In this document: positions 58,574 to 64,000 of the stretch, piece by piece
Numbering within the stretch: position 1 is the stretch's first letter
Layout of the letters: every line of letters starts with the position of its first letter
DNA from: Polynucleobacter sp. AP-Jannik-300A-C4
GTDB taxonomy: Bacteria > Pseudomonadota > Gammaproteobacteria > Burkholderiales > Burkholderiaceae
Length of the DNA: 64,000 bases
Reading direction: 5' to 3'
Assembly (NCBI RefSeq): GCF_018688335.1
Contig: NZ_CP061316.1
Coordinates: 1,612,001 to 1,676,000, forward strand
Position numbers and translations under genes: made by a program
The notes under the pieces: generated by a model
Databases searched by the model: none
Seen by the model: the letters and a program-made list of their open reading frames with translations, nothing else
What the model was told of the DNA's origin: nothing

Positions 58574-60064
58574 ATGAGAGCACCAGAAGCATTATTTCCA
58601 AGTGATTGGACCAAGCCCAAGAAGCAGGCCGACCTTCTTAAATTAGCGAAGTCTATTCTGCTGGAACCAACTGGCCTCTCTGAGCAAGATTTACATCGCA
58701 CCTTTGGCGACATGTTTACACATCAACTGGATGATGCTGACCTTTACTTCCAGCACACTCGTAACGAGAGTTGGAGTCTTGAAGAAGGTATCGTGAAATC
58801 CGGCAGCTTTAGTATTGATCAAGGTGTGGGAGTGCGTGCAATTTACGGAGATAAAACTGCCTTTGCTTACTCCGATGAAATAAATCTAGAAGCTCTCAAC
58901 AAGGCAGCCAAATCCACTCGCGTGATTGGACCCCAAGGAGGCACTCGCGCTGTTGCAAGCAAAATATTTACACCAGTCTCTAACGAGCTCTACTCAGACT
59001 TAAACCCCCTAGACTCACTCGCGCCACAAGAAAAGATTGCTTTACTTGAAGGCATTGAGCGTCGTGCAAAAGCGCGAGACCCACGCATCATTCAGGTCAT
59101 GGCTAGTCTAGCCGGTGAGTTCGATGTGGTGCTCGTAGTTCGTGCTGATGGCTTATTAGCTGCTGACGTACGTCCACTAGTACGGGTATCAGTACATGTG
59201 ATTGCCGAACAAAATGGTCGTCGCGAATCTGGATCTTCTGGTGGCGGTGCTCGTCATGATTATCACTACTTCAATACAGAGTTAATTAATCAATATGTTG
59301 ATGAAGCTGTGGATGGCGCCCTGATTAATCTAGACTCTCGCCCAGCTCCCGCGGGACCAATGACAGTAGTCATGGGGCCAGGATGGCCTGGAGTGTTATT
59401 GCACGAAGCGGTAGGTCATGGACTAGAAGGTGACTTTAATCGAAAAGGCTCTTCTGCTTTTGCTGGCTGCATTGGACAGCGCGTTGCCGCTAAAGGGGTC
59501 ACTGTAGTAGACGATGGGACACTTTCTGGTCGTCGTGGCTCACTCAATATCGATGATGAAGGCACACCGACCCAGTGCACCACGCTGATTGAAGACGGTA
59601 TCTTGAAGGGCTACATTCAGGATAGTTTGAATGCCCGACTCATGAATATGCCTCTCACCGGAAATGGACGACGGGAGAGTTTTGCCTCCCTACCCATGCC
59701 TCGTATGACCAATACCTACATGATGGCTGGCAAAGACGATCCCCAAGAAATCGTAGCCAGTATTAAACGTGGTCTTTACGCGGTCAATTTCGGGGGCGGC
59801 CAAGTCGACATTACAAGCGGTAAATTCGTGTTTTCAGCCTCAGAAGCCTATTGGGTAGAAAACGGCAAAATTCAATATCCAGTCAAAGGTGCAACCATTA
59901 TTGGGAGCGGTCCAGAGTCCCTAAAACAGGTCTCCATGATCGGAAATGACCTGAAATTAGATGGCGGTATCGGGGTTTGCGGCAAAGAAGGTCAGAGCGT
60001 CCCCGTGGGCGTTGGACAGCCAACTTTACGTATCGACAGCCTGACTGTCGGAGGAACTGCTTAA
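58574..60064 (+). CDS. tldD: Metalloprotease TldD
   Basis: A 496-residue subunit of the TldD/TldE protease that degrades unfolded peptides and matures small peptides such as microcin B17 in E. coli. The zinc motif HEAVGH is 277-282, followed by GLEGDFNRKGSSAF; GGGQVDITSGKFVFSASEAY, close to the C-terminus, is also typical. The partner pmbA/tldE is not in the window. The stop codon is directly followed by the dyad carrying the aroG promoter. Confidence 0.94.
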   Translation: MRAPEALFPSDWTKPKKQADLLKLAKSILLEPTGLSEQDLHRTFGDMFTHQLDDADLYFQHTRNESWSLEEGIVKSGSFSIDQGVGVRAIYGDKTAFAYSDEINLEALNKAAKSTRVIGPQGGTRAVASKIFTPVSNELYSDLNPLDSLAPQEKIALLEGIERRAKARDPRIIQVMASLAGEFDVVLVVRADGLLAADVRPLVRVSVHVIAEQNGRRESGSSGGGARHDYHYFNTELINQYVDEAVDGALINLDSRPAPAGPMTVVMGPGWPGVLLHEAVGHGLEGDFNRKGSSAFAGCIGQRVAAKGVTVVDDGTLSGRRGSLNIDDEGTPTQCTTLIEDGILKGYIQDSLNARLMNMPLTGNGRRESFASLPMPRMTNTYMMAGKDDPQEIVASIKRGLYAVNFGGGQVDITSGKFVFSASEAYWVENGKIQYPVKGATIIGSGPESLKQVSMIGNDLKLDGGIGVCGKEGQSVPVGVGQPTLRIDSLTVGGTA

Positions 60065-60084
60065 TACGGCTTAAAATAGCCGTA
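60065..60084 (+). promoter_or_regulatory. aroG -10 box inside a perfect dyad
   Basis: TACGGCT-TAAAAT-AGCCGTA: 7-bp arms around a -10-like TAAAAT (5 of 6), exactly filling the gap between the tldD stop and aroG. The last base of the right arm is the A of the aroG ATG, 6 bases after the -10. It may be an operator, and the mRNA may be leaderless. The -35 is weak. Confidence 0.5.
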
Positions 60085-61208
60085 TGAGCCAACAAAACAC
60101 TAATCCCGCAAACTGGTACGCTGCCGTCGACAAAACGTCAGATACGGATGATCAACGCATTCATAACATTACTGTTCTGCCACCGCCAGAGCATTTGATT
60201 CGCTTCTTCCCGATCTCGGGAACCCCTACTGAAGCACTCATTAGCAAAACTCGTAAAAAGATTCGCGACATCATTCATGGAAAAGATGATCGCCTACTCG
60301 TCATCATCGGACCTTGCTCAATCCACGATCCTCGCGCTGCTGTTGAGTACTGTCAGCGACTACTCGCAGAGCGCGATCGTTTTGCCGGTGAACTCGAAAT
60401 TGTGATGCGCGTCTATTTTGAAAAGCCACGCACAACTGTGGGTTGGAAAGGTTTGATTAATGATCCGTACTTAGATGAGAGCTATCGTATTGAAGAAGGT
60501 TTGCGTATTGCCCGCCAAGTGTTGATGGAAATTAATCGTCTTGGTATGCCAGCTGGAAGCGAATTCTTGGATGTGATTTCTCCGCAATATATTGCTGACT
60601 TGATTTCTTGGGGCGCTATCGGAGCACGCACCACTGAGAGTCAAGTTCACCGCGAACTCGCCTCAGGCCTCTCTGCACCAATCGGATTCAAGAATGGTAC
60701 CGACGGAAACATTAAGATTGCTACCGATGCGATTCAAGCGGCTAGCCGTCCACACCACTTCTTATCAGTGCATAAGAATGGTCAGGTTTCTATTGTGGAG
60801 ACTAAAGGCAATAAAGACTGTCACGTTATTTTGCGTGGTGGTAAAGAGCCAAACTATGAAGCGCAGTATGTACAAGCGGCCTGCTCAGAGCTTGCAGCAG
60901 CAAAGCTTCCAGCTAGTTTAATGGTTGACTTGTCGCATGCGAACTCCAGCAAAAAACATGAGCGTCAAATTGTGGTGGCAGAAAATATTGCCGAGCAAAT
61001 TGAATCTGGCTCAAATCAAATTTTCGGCGTAATGATTGAAAGTCACCTAAATGATGGTGCACAAAAATTCACGCCAGGAAAAGATGATCCAAATAAGTTG
61101 GAATATGGCAAGAGTATTACTGATGCCTGCATTAACTGGGAAGATTCAGTCAATGTATTGCAACGCTTAGCTTTAGCTGTGAAAAATCGCAGAAAAGCAA
61201 AGAAATAA
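60084..61208 (+). CDS. aroG: 3-deoxy-7-phosphoheptulonate synthase (class I DAHP synthase)
   Basis: First enzyme of the shikimate pathway, condensing PEP and erythrose-4-phosphate. It has 374 residues, about 20 more than E. coli AroG. VIIGPCSIHDPRAAVEYC, the metal/substrate loop KPRTTVGWKGLINDP, GARTTESQVHRELASG, GFKNGTDGN and VDLSHANSSK are all present. Which aromatic amino acid inhibits it cannot be read safely, so the symbol is for the family. A dyad covers its promoter and start. A terminator follows. Confidence 0.93.
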   Translation: MSQQNTNPANWYAAVDKTSDTDDQRIHNITVLPPPEHLIRFFPISGTPTEALISKTRKKIRDIIHGKDDRLLVIIGPCSIHDPRAAVEYCQRLLAERDRFAGELEIVMRVYFEKPRTTVGWKGLINDPYLDESYRIEEGLRIARQVLMEINRLGMPAGSEFLDVISPQYIADLISWGAIGARTTESQVHRELASGLSAPIGFKNGTDGNIKIATDAIQAASRPHHFLSVHKNGQVSIVETKGNKDCHVILRGGKEPNYEAQYVQAACSELAAAKLPASLMVDLSHANSSKKHERQIVVAENIAEQIESGSNQIFGVMIESHLNDGAQKFTPGKDDPNKLEYGKSITDACINWEDSVNVLQRLALAVKNRRKAKK

Positions 61209-61230
61209 ACTACTTCGTTTTATTTCGTCA

Positions 61231-61264
61231 AAAGAGACTAACTTATTTAGTCTCTTTTTTTTCG
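61231..61264. terminator. Terminator between aroG and the adenosyltransferase gene
   Basis: AAAGAGACTA (61231-61240) pairs with TAGTCTCTTT (61248-61257) around ACTTATT, with T residues after it on the plus strand. The stem and loop contain the last codons and stop of the convergent gene. Confidence 0.88.
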
Positions 61265-61812
61265 TGCTTCCAAAGAACGTCTTGGCCACCCGCTGCACGA
61301 TTGAGTACACGCGCCAGTACAAACAAGAGATCAGACAAGCGATTGACGTATTGACGCGGAGCATCGTACAGAGGCTCCTCCCAACCCAAACGCACAATCG
61401 AGCGCTCGGCACGCCTGCAAACTGTTCGACATACGTGAGCCTGAGCTGCCGCACGAGTACCGCCCGGGAGAATGAATTCAGTTAAAGGGGGCAAAGTTGT
61501 ATTGTATTTTTCCAACCAAACATCTAACTGGGCTACATGCTCAGGCTTGAGCAAGGTGTAATTAGGAATACAAAGCTCGCCACCCAAATCAAATAAGTCA
61601 TGCTGCACTTGCAAAAATAAGACCCTTAACTCCTCTACAAGACTCTCAGGGATCAATTCAGTCATCAAAACACCGATTTCGGAGTTCAATTCGTCTACAT
61701 CACCCATAGCGCAGATGCGCAAATGATCCTTTTCTACTCGGCTACCATCGCCAAGCCCGGTCATACCCGCATCACCAGTTCTGGTGGCTATTTTTGAAAG
61801 TCGATTTCCCAT
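61243..61812 (-). CDS. Cob(I)alamin adenosyltransferase (PduO type)
   Basis: A 189-residue ATR that makes adenosylcobalamin from cob(I)alamin and ATP. The N-terminal ATP loop is TRTGDAGMTGLGDG (10-23), MGDVDELNSEIG follows, and the C-terminal RRAERS and YVNRLSDLLFVLAR motifs are intact. It implies that the cell uses or salvages B12; no B12-dependent enzyme or cob gene is in the window. A perfect TATAAT lies 6 bases before the ATG, with no Shine-Dalgarno. It diverges from glcD (17 bases between start codons at the nearest). Confidence 0.92.
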   Translation of the reverse strand: MGNRLSKIATRTGDAGMTGLGDGSRVEKDHLRICAMGDVDELNSEIGVLMTELIPESLVEELRVLFLQVQHDLFDLGGELCIPNYTLLKPEHVAQLDVWLEKYNTTLPPLTEFILPGGTRAAAQAHVCRTVCRRAERSIVRLGWEEPLYDAPRQYVNRLSDLLFVLARVLNRAAGGQDVLWKHEKKETK

Positions 61813-61824
61813 GAACTAATTATA
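61813..61824 (-). promoter_or_regulatory. Candidate -10 box placed for a leaderless adenosyltransferase mRNA
   Basis: On the minus strand a perfect TATAAT (61819-61824), then TAGTTC, then the ATG. No Shine-Dalgarno is possible in the space. The -35 is weak. Confidence 0.55.
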
Positions 61825-61829
61825 GGTAA

Positions 61830-63344
61830 ATGGCTAAAATGATTCTTATGAATATGGTGACCCCACCCCCCGAGCTCGCGGCCATTACCGCCCTTCAATC
61901 CAAATTGGTATCGGCCCTGCGCCCGATACTCCCGGAGCACGCTTTGCTTTGGGAGCCTGAGGACACGATTCCCTATGAATGTGATGGTCTAGCGGCCTAT
62001 CGACGCATGCCCCTCGCGGTAGCCTTACCGGAGACTGAGGAGCAGGTTGCCCAGATCCTAAAGACCTGCTTTGAAATGCAGGTGCCTATCGTTCCACGCG
62101 GATCTGGCACTGGCCTATCCGGTGGCGCCATGCCCATTTCCCAAGGTTTAGTGCTCTCGCTAGCCAAACTCAAAAAGATTATCAGCATTGACCCTTTCAC
62201 CAGAACTGCAGTTGTACAACCCGGTGTTCGCAATTTAGCCATCTCTGAAGCTGTTGCCCATCTGGGGCTTTATTACGCTCCGGACCCCTCTTCACAGATT
62301 GCCTGCTCCATTGGCGGCAATGTGAATGAAAACTCTGGTGGTGTCCACTGCCTCAAATATGGACTAACCCTTCACAACGTCCTCAAAGTTCGCGGCGTGT
62401 TGATGAATGGTGAAATCGTGGAATTTGGCAGCCTTGCGCCGGACTCTCCAGGACTCGATTTATTGGCAATTGTGATGGGTAGCGAAGGCATGCTCGCAGT
62501 GGTGACTGAAGTCACGGTCAAGCTCATTGCTAAGCCAAAATTGGCTCGCGTCATCATGGCCAGTTTTGACGATATTGAAAAAGGTGCCGATGCAGTTGCC
62601 GCGATCATCGCTGCTGGCATCATTCCTGCCGGCTTAGAGATGATGGATAAAGCCACTACTCGTGCAGTAGAAGAATTTGTTCATGCGGGGTATGACCTTG
62701 AAGCTGAGACCATTCTCCTGTGTGAGTCCGATGGCACGCCTGAAGAGGTTGCAGAAGAAATTGAGCGCATGACTAAGGTGCTCGAACTAGCAGGTGCTAG
62801 TGGTATTCAGATTTCTCAAAATGAATCGGAGCGCTTGAAATTTTGGAGTGGTCGTAAGAATGCCTTCCCCGCAGCAGGACGCTTAGCGCCTGATTACTAC
62901 TGTATGGATGGAACAATCCCCCGCAGAAATATTGGCACTCTACTCAGACGTATTCAGGTTATGGAAAAGAAATATGGTCTTGTTTGCTTGAATGTATTTC
63001 ATGCGGGCGATGGCAATATGCATCCACTCATTTTATTTAACGGTGCCGATCAAGATGAGTGGCATCGAGCTGAAGAATTCGGTACTGAAATTTTAGAAGC
63101 CTGTGTCGAGCTCGATGGCACGATTACTGGTGAGCATGGCGTTGGAATTGAAAAAATTAATTCCATGTGCGTTCAATTTGGTGAAGGTGAACGCGAGTCT
63201 TTCTGGGGAGTTAAGGCAGCATTTGACCCTGAACGATTATTAAATCCTGATAAGGCGATCCCCACATTAAATCGTTGTGCTGAATACGGTCGTATGCGCA
63301 TTAGTGGTGGAAACTTGCCGCATCCTGAGTTGGAGCGCTTCTAA
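61830..63344 (+). CDS. glcD: Glycolate oxidase subunit GlcD (FAD-linked oxidase)
   Basis: The catalytic FAD subunit of glycolate oxidase, which turns glycolate, a common algal exudate, into glyoxylate. It has 504 residues. The PCMH-type FAD domain shows VPRGSGTGLSGGAMP and VQPGVRNLAISEAV; DPSSQIACSIGGNVNENSGG is typical. The FAD-oxidase C-terminal domain has FHAGDGNMHPLILF and GTITGEHGVG. In-frame ATGs at 61839, 61848 and 61854 are alternative starts; the first ~8 residues are not family-conserved. glcE overlaps its stop by one base. Confidence 0.92.
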   Translation: MAKMILMNMVTPPPELAAITALQSKLVSALRPILPEHALLWEPEDTIPYECDGLAAYRRMPLAVALPETEEQVAQILKTCFEMQVPIVPRGSGTGLSGGAMPISQGLVLSLAKLKKIISIDPFTRTAVVQPGVRNLAISEAVAHLGLYYAPDPSSQIACSIGGNVNENSGGVHCLKYGLTLHNVLKVRGVLMNGEIVEFGSLAPDSPGLDLLAIVMGSEGMLAVVTEVTVKLIAKPKLARVIMASFDDIEKGADAVAAIIAAGIIPAGLEMMDKATTRAVEEFVHAGYDLEAETILLCESDGTPEEVAEEIERMTKVLELAGASGIQISQNESERLKFWSGRKNAFPAAGRLAPDYYCMDGTIPRRNIGTLLRRIQVMEKKYGLVCLNVFHAGDGNMHPLILFNGADQDEWHRAEEFGTEILEACVELDGTITGEHGVGIEKINSMCVQFGEGERESFWGVKAAFDPERLLNPDKAIPTLNRCAEYGRMRISGGNLPHPELERF

Positions 63345-64000
63345 TGCCCACATCCAACAATATGGCTATTGATTTATTTCGCGAACAAATTCTGGCAGCA
63401 GCCAAAAGTAAAACACCACTATCAATTGAAGGCGGCGGTACCAAGTCTTGGTATGGCAATACCAATTCCTATGCCAAGTTAGACACCCGCCCTTATTCTG
63501 GCATCCTGGAATACCAGCCTGAAGAATTAGTGATTACGGCTTGTGCTGGCACACCATTAAAGGAAATTGAAGCAGCTCTAGCCGAGAAAAACCAAGTGCT
63601 GGCTTTTGAGCCACCCCATTTTGGTCATAACGCAACTTTTGGTGGCACCATAGCTGCAGGCTTAGCAGGACCTGGCCGCATTAGCGCTGGCAACTTACGT
63701 GACTTTGTTCTTGGTGCACGCATCATGGATGGCAATGGCCAAGACTTATCTTTTGGCGGCAAGGTGATGAAAAACGTGGCGGGATATGACGTTTCACGTT
63801 TGATACCTGGATCTATGGGAACCCTCTCACTATTACTCGAGGCTTCTGTAAAAGTACTACCTAAGCCAGCAGCAACAGCCACCTTACGTTGTCAGCTCAG
63901 CCAAGAAAAAACCTTGCGCCTCTTAAATGAGTGGGCTGGGCAACCCTTACCACTCTCAGCTAGCTGCTGGATTGGAAGCCCAACAGGTGGCGATGGTGAA
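63344..64000 (+). CDS. glcE: Glycolate oxidase subunit GlcE, N-terminal part (runs out of window)
   Basis: The first 219 residues of the second FAD-binding subunit of glycolate oxidase, open to the end of the window. The start ATG at 63344 shares its A with the glcD TAA (TAATG); ATG 63362 (MAIDLFREQI) is an alternative. PCMH-type FAD-binding features are LSIEGGGTKSWYG, FGGTIAAGLAGPGRIS and VMKNVAGYDVSRL, with IPGSMGTLSLLLEASVKVLP after it. The Fe-S subunit glcF would be expected just downstream. Confidence 0.92.
   Translation, partial: MPTSNNMAIDLFREQILAAAKSKTPLSIEGGGTKSWYGNTNSYAKLDTRPYSGILEYQPEELVITACAGTPLKEIEAALAEKNQVLAFEPPHFGHNATFGGTIAAGLAGPGRISAGNLRDFVLGARIMDGNGQDLSFGGKVMKNVAGYDVSRLIPGSMGTLSLLLEASVKVLPKPAATATLRCQLSQEKTLRLLNEWAGQPLPLSASCWIGSPTGGDGE

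Noticed and set aside
1..64000. CRISPR arrays, toxin-antitoxin or defence genes, prophage or transposon remnants
   Set aside because: Nearly all of the sequence is explained by conserved core genes in compact order; no repeat arrays, integrases or transposases were seen.

Overview
The window looks like a chromosomal core region of a free-living betaproteobacterium of the family Burkholderiaceae, most likely Polynucleobacter or a very close relative. The reasons are the moderate GC content with compact spacing, protein sequences of clear betaproteobacterial type, and gene sets such as tctBA, a DUF3579 protein, a DesA-like desaturase, glcDE and hrcA-hemH-grpE-dnaK-dnaJ. This assignment comes from recognising the proteins, not from a database search. 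No IS element, prophage, integron, CRISPR array, tRNA or rRNA was seen. No gap between genes exceeds 300 bases; the longest is 27243-27527, between clpS and a cold-shock gene.

Layout. 1-2036: end of valS, then galU. 2149-5009: alaS-tusA on the minus strand. 5133-7112: tctB-tctA with no binding-protein gene. 7196-8968: glnS. 8949-10913: a Rossmann-fold epimerase-like gene divergent from a ferredoxin-type reductase. 10965-12158: argD. 12214-13617: fkpB-ispH (minus). 13648-14900: radC, rpmB, rpmG. 15002-18451: purN-rsmB-desaturase (minus). 18503-24533: ribF-ileS-lspA-coaBC-dut. 24592-27242: clpS-clpA (minus). 27528-28311: a cold-shock protein and a DUF192 protein. 28404-30993: argF-argG-ppnP (minus). 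31147-31803: a DUF3579 gene and rpsT. 31957-35419: murJ, a SirB1-type protein, miaA. 35432-36484: purM (minus). 36558-41847: perM-like, hda, a HAD phosphatase, pcnB, folK, panB. 41862-48001: the heat-shock block hrcA-hemH-grpE-dnaK-dnaJ (minus). 48039-50641: nadK-recN. 50647-53463: glnE (minus). 53542-61208: yhdP, a nitrilase-family gene, tldD, a DAHP synthase. 61243-61812: a cobalamin adenosyltransferase (minus). 61830-64000: glcD and the start of glcE.

The content is housekeeping: four tRNA synthetases (Val, Ala, Gln, Ile), translation (L28, L33, S20, RsmB, MiaA), protein quality control (ClpS/ClpA, DnaK/DnaJ/GrpE, FkpB, TldD), cofactor synthesis (FAD, CoA, folate, pantothenate, NADP, haem, adenosylcobalamin), arginine, purine and aromatic amino acid steps, envelope functions (MurJ, LspA, YhdP) and nitrogen control (GlnE).

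No undescribed multi-gene system was found. The most interesting signals are regulatory. At least ten start codons lie 5 to 7 bases after a good -10 hexamer with no Shine-Dalgarno sequence, which suggests common leaderless transcription. The aroG -10 and start codon sit in a perfect 20-bp dyad that exactly fills the gap after tldD. grpE and dnaK each have a near-perfect sigma-32 promoter, with terminator-like hairpins between them.
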